14,725 bases of DNA, taken from the NCBI GenBank assembly GCA_034431495.1, contig DAOUDB010000177.1, forward strand, positions 1 to 14,725. Reading direction: 5' to 3'. The notes below the pieces were generated by a model, which was given only the letters and a program-made list of their open reading frames with translations, had not been told where the DNA came from and searched no databases. How positions within the stretch are numbered: position 1 is the stretch's first letter; every line of letters starts with the position of its first letter. A program made the translations under genes and the position numbers. Shown in pieces: positions 1 to 5,961 of the stretch. This DNA is from Roseilinea sp034431495 (GTDB lineage Bacteria; Chloroflexota; Anaerolineae; J036; Brachytrichaceae).

Positions 1-437
1 TCGTGCAGGCGCGCTCCTTCTCCGCGATGCTGGAGCAAACCATCCGTCGCTACCAGAACCGCGCCATCGAAGCGGCGCAGGTCATCGAAGAGCTCATCGC
101 GCTGGCGAAGACAATGCGCGAGGCCAATGCGCGCGGTGAGCAGCTCGGGCTGAGTGAAGACGAACTCGCCTTCTACGACGCGCTCGAAACGAACGACAGC
201 GCGGTGAAGGTGCTCGGCGACGACACCTTGCGCGCCATCGCCCGCGAGCTGGTTGCCACTGTGCGCAACAACGTCACCATCGACTGGACGCTGCGCGAGA
301 ATGTGCGCGCCCAACTGCGCGTGCTCGTCAAGCGCACGCTGCGCAAGTTTGGCTATCCGCCCGACAAGCAAGAGAAGGCAACACAGACGGTGCTGGAGCA
401 AGCGGCGTTGCTGTCCGCGCAGTGGGCGGTGGCGTAA
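1..437 (+). CDS. hsdR: Type I restriction enzyme subunit R, C-terminal fragment
   Basis: This is the last 144 or so codons of a gene that enters from the left edge; the reading frame is open from the first complete codon at base 3, and the GTG there is probably internal. The fragment is mostly helical and charged, with stretches such as RYQNRAIEAAQVIEELIALA and LTEDE-like LSEDELAFYDAL, followed by WTLRENVRAQLRVLVKRTL and a GYPPDKQEKAT tail. This pattern matches the C-terminal helical region of HsdR proteins (DUF3387/EcoKI R C-terminal type), which connects the nuclease-translocase to the methylase core in the ATP-dependent restriction complex. The nuclease and helicase motifs would lie upstream and cannot be seen. 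The gene ends 10 bp from the convergent gene at 448, with no hairpin between them. The family call is from recognition of the tail only. Confidence 0.8.
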   Translation, partial: VQARSFSAMLEQTIRRYQNRAIEAAQVIEELIALAKTMREANARGEQLGLSEDELAFYDALETNDSAVKVLGDDTLRAIARELVATVRNNVTIDWTLRENVRAQLRVLVKRTLRKFGYPPDKQEKATQTVLEQAALLSAQWAVA

Positions 438-447
438 TGCGTCTGCG

Positions 448-1770
448 CTATTGATCCCAGCGCTTGTCCGGCTGCCAGAAGGCCAGCTTGGGCGTGTCCC
501 AGTAGCTGGTCTCCTCGAACAAGCCGCTCGGCGGGCGCAGGTTCTCCTTGATCCCGTCGTAGTTCAGATCGACGCCCAGCCCTGGCTTGTCCGGCACGGT
601 CACATAGCCGTCCTCGATGTAGTTTTCGGGCAGGCCGGTGACCAGGCTTCGCCAGAAGGGCAGGTCGAGTCCGTGATGTTCGAGCGCCACAAAGCTGGGG
701 ATGGCCGCTGCTGTGTGCAGGTTGGCCATGAAGGCGATGGGCGAGCCGGCGAAGTGTAGCGCCGTTGGAATGCCATAGCGTTCGGCGTAATCGGCGATGC
801 GCTTGGTTTCGGCCATGCCGCCCGATGTGAGCAGGTCGGGATGGATGATGTCGATGGCGCGTTGCTCGATGAAAGGCCGGCAGCCGTCGAGCAGATACCA
901 CTCTTCGCCGGCGGCAATGGGCACCTTGACCGCGTCGCGCACTTCTTTGTGGCCGGCCACATCCCACCAGTGCACGGGGTCTTCCATCCACGCCAGGCCG
1001 TATGGCTCCAGCGCGTGGCCGAGTTTGATGACCTCTTTGGTGGTCATCATGCCGTGGCCGAAGTGGTCGATGCACAGGGAAGTCTCCCAGCCCACAGCCT
1101 GGCGCACCGCCGCCACGACCTCGGCCATGCGCGCGATGCCCTTGTCGGTGACGTGTACGCCGGTTCCCGTGCCGGGGGCGTTGTGCCAACTGCCGGTGTG
1201 ATACTCGTGCCGGGTGGGCTGGCCGATGCGCGTGTCGGGGATGCCTTCCAGCAGGTGCATGCCGATGTCGAATTTGATGAACGTCAGGCCCATCTTCTTG
1301 CGGCCCATCACCCGTTCGACGTAGCTTTCGGGCCGGGCGTCACGGGCAGCCGGTGTGTCCGCGTACAGGCGCACCTTGTCGCGGTATTTGCCGCCCAGGA
1401 ATTGCCAGCACGGCACGCCATACACCTTGCCGATCAGATCCCACAGCGCGATTTCGAGGCCGCTCACGCCGCCGCCTTCGCGTCCGGGGTTGCCGAAGCG
1501 CCGGATGTCGCGGAAGATCATGTCGATGTTGAGCGGGTTCCGGCCCAGCAGCCGGCTCTTGAACTGGAGGGCGTTCTCCTTGTGGCCGGCGTCGCGCACT
1601 TCGCCGATGCCATACACGCCCTGGTTGGTGTCCAGGCGGATGATCGGGTAGTCGTAGTTGCTGGCGACGACTGCGATGCGCATGTCGGTGATCTTCAGTT
1701 GGGACGGGCTGGAAAAGGTGTTGACCTGGTCCAGGGCGCGTTCGACGAAATCATTCTTCTGCTCGCTCAT
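448..1770 (-). CDS. Enolase-superfamily (mandelate racemase/muconate lactonizing type) sugar-acid dehydratase-like protein
   Basis: The protein has 440 residues and is probably a cytoplasmic Mg-dependent enzyme that abstracts the proton alpha to a carboxylate, most likely dehydrating a sugar acid. An N-terminal capping domain (about 25-130, with the GVSGLEIALWDLIGK helix) precedes the barrel. Visible active-site candidates are K166 in IKFD, metal ligands D235 (CIDH), E263 (WMEDP) and E289 (AAGEE), the D312-H339 pair (HPDLL and TALHF) and E364 (ALEHH). The usual KxK motif reads K-F-D, and about 69 residues separate K166 from D235, longer than in mandelate racemase. I chose the ATG at 1770 because GGAGG lies 9 nt upstream; longer in-frame starts lack this. 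No substrate can be assigned: fuconate, galactonate, mannonate or related acids are all possible. The DeoR and fucose isomerase genes further right fit sugar-acid catabolism, but this gene is not in their operon. Confidence 0.85.
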   Translation of the reverse strand: MSEQKNDFVERALDQVNTFSSPSQLKITDMRIAVVASNYDYPIIRLDTNQGVYGIGEVRDAGHKENALQFKSRLLGRNPLNIDMIFRDIRRFGNPGREGGGVSGLEIALWDLIGKVYGVPCWQFLGGKYRDKVRLYADTPAARDARPESYVERVMGRKKMGLTFIKFDIGMHLLEGIPDTRIGQPTRHEYHTGSWHNAPGTGTGVHVTDKGIARMAEVVAAVRQAVGWETSLCIDHFGHGMMTTKEVIKLGHALEPYGLAWMEDPVHWWDVAGHKEVRDAVKVPIAAGEEWYLLDGCRPFIEQRAIDIIHPDLLTSGGMAETKRIADYAERYGIPTALHFAGSPIAFMANLHTAAAIPSFVALEHHGLDLPFWRSLVTGLPENYIEDGYVTVPDKPGLGVDLNYDGIKENLRPPSGLFEETSYWDTPKLAFWQPDKRWDQ

Positions 1771-2293
1771 GTGTGTGAACCTCCGGGCTGACATGGTAGG
1801 GCAGGATGCCGGATGGCGCAAGTAAAAACGGCGCGGTCATCAGGGCAATCGCAAGTCAAGATTAAAGGCTCTACTAATGGCGGTCATGCCGACTGTGCGC
1901 GCTACACGTTGGCAGCAGTTGTTTCACAGCCGTCAAGCTGCGCGATATGTGGCTGTTTCGCGCTTGGCAAGCGCCGGATGTGGCCTCAAAACTCAAGATG
2001 CGATTGCCCTCTGCATGCGCAGGCGTTCCGGCCCGATCGCGGTCATGCCCGCGTACGGCCGGCGGCCTGGCTATGCCGAAGGAGAACGCACCCTGTTCGG
2101 GCCGGACATGCCGGTGCCGTCGATCTGGCGCAGCATGTGTATTGCTTCCGCAGTCAGACCGTGGATGGGGCCGGTTACGTTGAGCGCAACAGGCGCAGGC
2201 CGATGTGTGCACGGCGCGCCGGGTGTATCTGCCGGTTATCCGGCAATGAAACTTGTGGACAGACAACCCCAGCGTGATAGGCGCTGAAAAGTG
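1771..2293. other. Long intergenic stretch without a supportable gene
   Basis: About 520 bases lie between the start of the enolase-superfamily gene and the terminator hairpin behind the secreted-protein gene. Several overlapping open frames of 80-155 codons exist on both strands, but all are rich in Arg, Cys, His and Pro, as expected for non-coding frames of GC-rich DNA. None shows a recognisable domain or starts at a convincing SD. The stretch should hold the promoter for the enolase-superfamily gene, read leftward, but I see no clear -35/-10 pair. A decayed gene or an unrecognised RNA cannot be excluded. Confidence 0.5.
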
Positions 2294-2323
2294 TCGCGCC
2301 GGGCAGACTCCTGCCCGGCGCGA
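2294..2323 (-). terminator. Strong hairpin terminator behind the secreted-protein gene
   Basis: A perfect 13-bp inverted repeat (TCGCGCCGGGCAG and its complement) closes a 4-nt loop (2307-2310). Read leftward, i.e. in the direction of the gene ending at 2351, the hairpin is followed by CACTTTTCAGC, which contains a short T run. It lies about 28 nt past the stop codon, so it most likely terminates the two-gene minus-strand unit. The T tract is short, so efficiency is uncertain. Confidence 0.75.
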
Positions 2324-2350
2324 TGCTTGTTGAGGGTAGGGGGATGGGGG

Positions 2351-3346
2351 CTAGGGCGCCGGCACCGGCAGCCGGTTCGACCGGCCCAGGTCAAGATCGA
2401 GCACAATGAGGTATGCGACGGATTCGTTCTTCTCCACGTAGAAATCGACGGTGATATCGACCGAGCCGCCTGGCGGAATCTCCGGCATGTAGCCGTATCC
2501 CTGAAGGCACCCGAAAGCCGGTTGGCCGTTGTTCTTGATGGCAAAGGGGGCCCAGCGCTTCATGGGGTACTTGGTATTGTTGGTGACCTGCATGACAGCC
2601 TGGAACTGCCACACCGGGTGGCCGTCGTCGAACGCCTCGCAGCCTCGGCGCGGGTCGGCCATGCCGGCCGGCTGGCCCCATTGCGCGTAGCCGGAGCGAT
2701 ACAGACTCAGCGTTACATCGGCGACCGGGCCTTTGGTGAGCGATGGCTCGGCCGGCGGAACGGCATTGTTGGGCACCTTCACGGTGAAGTTGCGGTAAGC
2801 GATTTCGCCGGCTTCGTAAGACGTGGCGAACAATCGCAGATGGCCGAAGTCGTAGATCTCACCGACATCCCACGTGTCCACGTACGCGCGATTCACGAAC
2901 AGCATGGCCTGGTTTGCGCGCACGTACAGCGCGACATCGTTCGCTTCGCCGGCATTCTTTCGCCAGGTGGGAATGTAGACCGGCTCCTTCAACAAAGTGG
3001 CATCGTTGACGTCACGAGAGATGAACATGCCGGTTTGGCCGTTGCTGGCAATCAGCAGCATGTAGTAGCGGCTGTAGGTGACGGCCCGGAAGTCCAGGCC
3101 AACCAGAAACTCCGGCAGGGCTGGGTTGACCAGGCTGAGTGAAACATAGATGTCTTTGGCTTTTGTGGCGGCGATCTCGAATGCCACATCTTGTGCGTCA
3201 AAGGACAGTTTGCCACGTTTGGCAGGTTGCACCGTGCGCCGCGCGTCTGTGGGCGGCTTGGGCGTCTGCGCCTCCAGGGGTGGCGTGATGGTGGCCGAGG
3301 CGATGGCTGCAACGGCCAGGGCTGCAACGAGCTTGTGTAATTTCAC
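2351..3346 (-). CDS. Unrecognised secreted protein, probably two beta-rich domains
   Basis: This 331-residue protein starts at a GTG (3346) preceded by AGGAGG with a 6-nt spacer, which rules out the much longer upstream in-frame extension. The N-terminus is a good Sec signal peptide: KLHK, a hydrophobic run of Ala/Val/Leu, then a likely cleavage after LEA near residue 27; there is no lipobox Cys. Residues of about 45-195 alternate strands and turns and contain ANDVALYVRANQAMLFVNRAYV and a later YRNFTV strand. This resembles concanavalin A/LamG-like folds, such as those related to 3-keto-disaccharide hydrolase domains. The C-terminal part (about 205-331) holds CEAF, a PMKRWAPFAIKNNGQP segment and PPGGSVDITVDFYV, suggesting an Ig-like domain; two cysteines (in RRGCEAF and FGCLQG) could pair outside the cell. 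I do not know its function. It sits downstream of an exported S41 protease on the same strand, so both probably act in the envelope or outside it. Confidence 0.75.
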   Translation of the reverse strand: MKLHKLVAALAVAAIASATITPPLEAQTPKPPTDARRTVQPAKRGKLSFDAQDVAFEIAATKAKDIYVSLSLVNPALPEFLVGLDFRAVTYSRYYMLLIASNGQTGMFISRDVNDATLLKEPVYIPTWRKNAGEANDVALYVRANQAMLFVNRAYVDTWDVGEIYDFGHLRLFATSYEAGEIAYRNFTVKVPNNAVPPAEPSLTKGPVADVTLSLYRSGYAQWGQPAGMADPRRGCEAFDDGHPVWQFQAVMQVTNNTKYPMKRWAPFAIKNNGQPAFGCLQGYGYMPEIPPGGSVDITVDFYVEKNESVAYLIVLDLDLGRSNRLPVPAP

Positions 3347-3380
3347 GATCGTCCTCCTGTTGGTTGATAGGCCGGACCGC

Positions 3381-3408
3381 CATTGTCGGGCCGCCCGGCA
3401 CAACAATG
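3381..3408. repeat. Inverted repeat between the S41 protease and secreted-protein genes
   Basis: CATTGT (3381-3386) and ACAATG (3403-3408) flank a GC-rich core that itself contains CGGGC and GCCCG. It lies in the 167-bp gap downstream of the S41 gene and upstream of the secreted-protein gene. No T run follows on the minus strand, so it is not a canonical terminator. It could be an operator or a weak attenuator. Confidence 0.3.
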
Positions 3409-3513
3409 AATCACAGTCAGTTTCGCGCAGGTTATGCGGTCTGTCTTGTGATTCTTCTGACACATGTCTGACCGGCCTGTCGAACGTGGCTGGCGCGGCT
3501 GGATAGATGGGCG

Positions 3514-4827
3514 CTATCGAGGCGCACTCAACAGGTTCACGGCTTCCTGCAGGGCAATGTCTGTCTCCGGCGTGAATTCGTCCCATGCGCCGCCGGCGAC
3601 GATGTCGGGCGTGAGGCCGGCGCCTTCCCAACTGCTGCCATTGGGCAACACGAAGCGTTGCTCGGCGATGAATGCGATTGAGCCGTCTTCGAACTGGTGG
3701 CCGCGCACAAGTTCGATGTTGCCGGCAGAGGGCTGGCCGACCAGCTTTGCTTCGCCGCGCGCCTGCAAACCGCCGGCGAAGACTTCTGCCGCCGATTCGG
3801 TGTCAGGCCCGATCAACACCACGAGCGGCACAGCTTGCGAGTTGCCGACGTTTTGCGCCGCAACGGCTACATTGGTGGCCCGGCCCCGGCGGTTGATGAA
3901 CTTGCCCACCACGCCGCTGGTGAACAGTCCCAGTGTCTTGTTCAACAAGGGCACCGAGCCGCCGCTGTTGATGCGCATGTCGATCACCAGCCCATCCAGC
4001 TTGCCACCGGCCTGGGCCATGAGTGACTGCGTAGCTGCGCGCACACGCCGGTCGATGCTTTGTTCGAAGAAGGTCGGCACCAGCATGTAGCCGATTTTCT
4101 TGCCGGCCGGGTTGTCCATCAGTCGCGTCTCCACGATGACTGTTTCCGGCAGCCGTTCGCGCGACAGGCTCATGGAGCGCGTTTCACCGCTGCCCGGTGT
4201 GCGCACCACGACCGGCACCTCGGACCCTTCAGGCCCGAGGAACAGATAGCTCTGCGAATATCCGTTGCGATCTACTGCCGGATAGCCGCCGATGTACAGA
4301 ATGTGGTCGTGCGCGCGAATGCCGGCCCGTTCGGCGGAGCTGCGGGGCACAACCTGGAGCACATACAGGTAGTCGCGGCTGCGGCTGGTGGCGGTGAGCA
4401 GTCCAATACCGATGTACTCGCCAGACGCAAAGAACAATTCGTAGATCTCCTCGGCGACGTACGGCGGCAGGAAGGCGGAATGATTGTCGTTCAGGCTCTC
4501 GATCAGCCGGCGCATGGCGTAGTAGAACTCGCCGTCTGAGATGCCACTATGGATGAGGTTCTCCATCTCGACTTTCTTGGCATTCCAATCCATGCCATTG
4601 AAATCGGGATAGACGTAGGTGTCGTTAACAATCTTCCACAGCTTCTGGAAAACGCGCAGTTGTCTGGGGCTGGCTGCTGGCGCAGAGCGCGGGGCAGGCG
4701 CGCCGGCTGCAACTGTGTCGCCGGGCGTGGTAGTGGCTCGCAGCGGCGCTGGCACCGCTGTTGCAATGGACACGGCTGCCAGGGTGACAGCTACGCAGAA
4801 GCGAATGGATGCCTGGATGTGGTTCAC
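3514..4827 (-). CDS. S41-family (C-terminal-processing/tricorn-like) PDZ serine protease, exported
   Basis: The 437-residue protein starts at a GTG (4827) with GGGAGG 7 nt upstream; the ATG 14 codons earlier lacks an SD. Residues 1-31 look like a signal peptide (NHIQASIRF, hydrophobic core, APLRA), followed by an Ala/Pro-rich linker. A helical N-terminal domain (about 55-125) carries LNDNHSAF with H116. A PDZ-like domain covers about 128-215 (YIGIGLL, SSAERAGIRAHDHILYIGG). The protease core covers about 235-412, with LVIDMRINSGG and the nucleophile candidate S345 in DTESAAEVFAGG. Where Ctp proteases have a catalytic Lys after a GK step, this one reads LVGQPSAGNIEL. That fits the branch using Ser with a distant His/Glu (tricorn or IRBP type) rather than the Ser-Lys dyad. 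It is likely periplasmic or extracellular. The next gene downstream on the strand is another secreted protein. The family call is firm; the substrate is unknown. Confidence 0.9.
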   Translation of the reverse strand: MNHIQASIRFCVAVTLAAVSIATAVPAPLRATTTPGDTVAAGAPAPRSAPAASPRQLRVFQKLWKIVNDTYVYPDFNGMDWNAKKVEMENLIHSGISDGEFYYAMRRLIESLNDNHSAFLPPYVAEEIYELFFASGEYIGIGLLTATSRSRDYLYVLQVVPRSSAERAGIRAHDHILYIGGYPAVDRNGYSQSYLFLGPEGSEVPVVVRTPGSGETRSMSLSRERLPETVIVETRLMDNPAGKKIGYMLVPTFFEQSIDRRVRAATQSLMAQAGGKLDGLVIDMRINSGGSVPLLNKTLGLFTSGVVGKFINRRGRATNVAVAAQNVGNSQAVPLVVLIGPDTESAAEVFAGGLQARGEAKLVGQPSAGNIELVRGHQFEDGSIAFIAEQRFVLPNGSSWEGAGLTPDIVAGGAWDEFTPETDIALQEAVNLLSAPR

Positions 4828-4892
4828 CAGAATGCCTCCCAAGGAGATGCTGCCGGGAGATTCGCACACATGGGCGGCAGCAACGTGACATT

Positions 4893-4898
4893 AGTATA
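4893..4898 (-). promoter_or_regulatory. Possible -10 element for the S41 protease gene
   Basis: Read leftward, the bases give TATACT within CTGTATATACTAATG, about 65 nt upstream of the GTG start. It is the most AT-rich point of an otherwise GC-rich leader. No convincing -35 hexamer lies at 16-18 nt, so this is only a candidate. Confidence 0.3.
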
Positions 4899-4993
4899 TA
4901 CAGGGCGCCGGAAAACGTGTTGTGGTTGCATCAAGCAGATTTCATTCAGTGGTTAGTCGCAGGGCACTGAAAGTCCTGCACATCTGATCCGCC

Positions 4994-5014
4994 CTCTGCA
5001 CTTTGTACTTTCGA
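4994..5014 (+). repeat. Heptamer tandem repeat, three degenerate units (CTCTGCA type)
   Basis: Three consecutive 7-bp units read CTCTGCA, CTTTGTA and CTTTCGA in the gap between the divergent S41 and DeoR genes. The shared pattern is CTyTGyA with drift. Alone this would be unremarkable, but several other gaps in this window also hold 7-bp periodic sequence. The last unit coincides with the left arm of a possible regulator site. Confidence 0.5.
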
Positions 5015-5044
5015 CAAGGCTGTCGGTTTGCATTTTCTCGAAAG
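5008..5044 (+). promoter_or_regulatory. Possible autoregulatory operator: CTTTCGA/TCGAAAG inverted repeat
   Basis: CTTTCGA (5008-5014) and its exact complement TCGAAAG (5038-5044) lie 23 bp apart. The right arm sits within the -35/-10 spacer of the DeoR promoter and the left arm just before the -35. DeoR-family regulators are known to bind TTTCG-rich repeated half-sites, so this is a reasonable autoregulatory site. The left arm also forms the third unit of a heptamer repeat, so coincidence is a real alternative. Confidence 0.4.
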
Positions 5045-5056
5045 GAATCGTAAAAT
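5028..5056 (+). promoter_or_regulatory. Sigma-70-type promoter for the DeoR-E1-E2 unit
   Basis: TTGCAT (5028-5033) and TAAAAT (5051-5056) are separated by exactly 17 bp and lie in the only clearly AT-rich part of the gap. Transcription would begin near 5063, leaving a leader of about 30 nt before the ATG at 5093. Both hexamers match the housekeeping consensus well (4/6 and 5/6). Confidence 0.6.
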
Positions 5057-5092
5057 AGCAAAAGAGCGACATCGGCTTTATCCGAACGCAAG

Positions 5093-5881
5093 ATGGGCAC
5101 ACGAAGCGTCACGAAAGATTTGTTCCTGGAGGAGCGCCGGCAAGAGATTCTGCGGCGCGTCAACGAGCTGGGCCGCGTGTCGGTGGGCGATCTCAGCCAG
5201 GAATTCTGTGTGTCTGAAGTGACCATCCGGGCCGACTTGCAGGCGCTCGCCGACAGCAACCTTGTGGTGCGGACCCACGGCGGCGCGGTGACCGCCAATC
5301 GCGCATTGTCAGACATTTCTCTGGCCGCGCGCCTGAAGCAACAGGTGCGCGAAAAGGATCGTATCGGCGAAGCTGGCGCGGCCATGGTGGTGGACGGCGA
5401 TTCCATTTTCCTGGATTCGAGTAGTACTGCGCTGGCCATCGCCCGCCAACTGAAAGATCGACGTCATGTGACCATCATCAGCAACAGCCTGGCTGTGGCT
5501 CAGGAGATGCTCGACGCGCCGGGCGTAACCGTCGTCATGCCTGGCGGCACCCTGCGGCGCGAAACGGCTTCGTTGATCCGCGCGGATTCGCTGGATGCCC
5601 TGCGCCGGTTCAATATACAGAAGGGCTTCTTTGGCGCGCATGGCCTGAGTGTGCCCGAGGGGCTGACCGATGTGAGCGTTGACGAGGCGGAAATCAAACA
5701 GCCCCTGGTGGCGATGTGCCGCCGGGTGATTGCCATTGTCGATGCGACCAAGTGGGGCCGGGTGGGTTTGGCTTCGTTTGCCCGGCTCGATCAGATTGAC
5801 TGCGTGATCACTGATAGCCACGTCTCGACCGACTTGATGGATCAGGTGCGCGCGCAGGGCATTGAGGTAGTGGCGGTGTGA
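5093..5881 (+). CDS. DeoR-family transcriptional regulator
   Basis: The protein has 262 residues, close to the usual 250-260 for the family. The N-terminal winged helix (about residues 12-65) shows the family signature RRQEILRRVNELGRVSVGDL, then VSEVTIRADLQALADSNLVVRTHGGAV. The DeoRC sensor domain follows (about 80-255), with the characteristic GDSIFLDSSSTALAIARQL, TIISNSLAVA, VVMPGGTLRRET, KGFFGAHGLS, DEAEIKQ and IVDATKWGRVGLASF segments that bind phosphorylated sugars in relatives. DeoR proteins usually repress sugar-catabolic operons and are released by a sugar phosphate. Here the gene is first in a unit with E1 and E2 genes. I kept the ATG at 5093, though its SD is weak; a TTG at 5120 is the main alternative. 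A CTTTCGA/TCGAAAG inverted repeat at its promoter suggests autoregulation. Confidence 0.92.
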   Translation: MGTRSVTKDLFLEERRQEILRRVNELGRVSVGDLSQEFCVSEVTIRADLQALADSNLVVRTHGGAVTANRALSDISLAARLKQQVREKDRIGEAGAAMVVDGDSIFLDSSSTALAIARQLKDRRHVTIISNSLAVAQEMLDAPGVTVVMPGGTLRRETASLIRADSLDALRRFNIQKGFFGAHGLSVPEGLTDVSVDEAEIKQPLVAMCRRVIAIVDATKWGRVGLASFARLDQIDCVITDSHVSTDLMDQVRAQGIEVVAV

Positions 5882-5882
5882 T

Positions 5883-5894
5883 GGGGCCGGCCCC
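5883..5894. repeat. 12-bp palindrome directly after the DeoR stop codon
   Basis: GGGGCCGGCCCC is a perfect palindrome 1 nt past the TGA of the DeoR gene. It could fold as a cruciform or make an RNA pause, but there is no loop and no T tract, so it is not a terminator. Chance in GC-rich DNA is possible. Confidence 0.4.
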
Positions 5895-5910
5895 GGCGGG
5901 CGGCAGACCC

Positions 5911-5931
5911 TGATTCGCATTCCGTGATTCG
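5911..5931 (+). repeat. Heptamer tandem repeat, three units (TGATTCG type)
   Basis: Units TGATTCG, CATTCCG and TGATTCG follow each other without gaps, so TGATTCGCA recurs exactly 14 bp apart. They lie in the 80-bp gap between the DeoR and E1 genes, about 30 bp before the E1 start. Confidence 0.55.
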
Positions 5932-5961
5932 CAAGTGACCACCAGGACGAGGGAACCCAAG

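Noticed and set aside
1813..2287. Overlapping open frames of 130-155 codons on both strands upstream of the enolase-superfamily gene
   Set aside because: Arg/Cys/His/Pro-rich composition, no domain, no convincing SD; typical of non-coding frames in GC-rich DNA.
2351..3631. A 426-residue version of the secreted protein starting further upstream
   Set aside because: The extension is Arg/His-rich, and a perfect AGGAGG plus GTG followed by a signal peptide marks the start at 3346.
5883..5894. GGGGCCGGCCCC as a terminator between DeoR and E1
   Set aside because: A loopless palindrome without a T run; the E1 gene has no separate promoter that I can see, so read-through is more likely.
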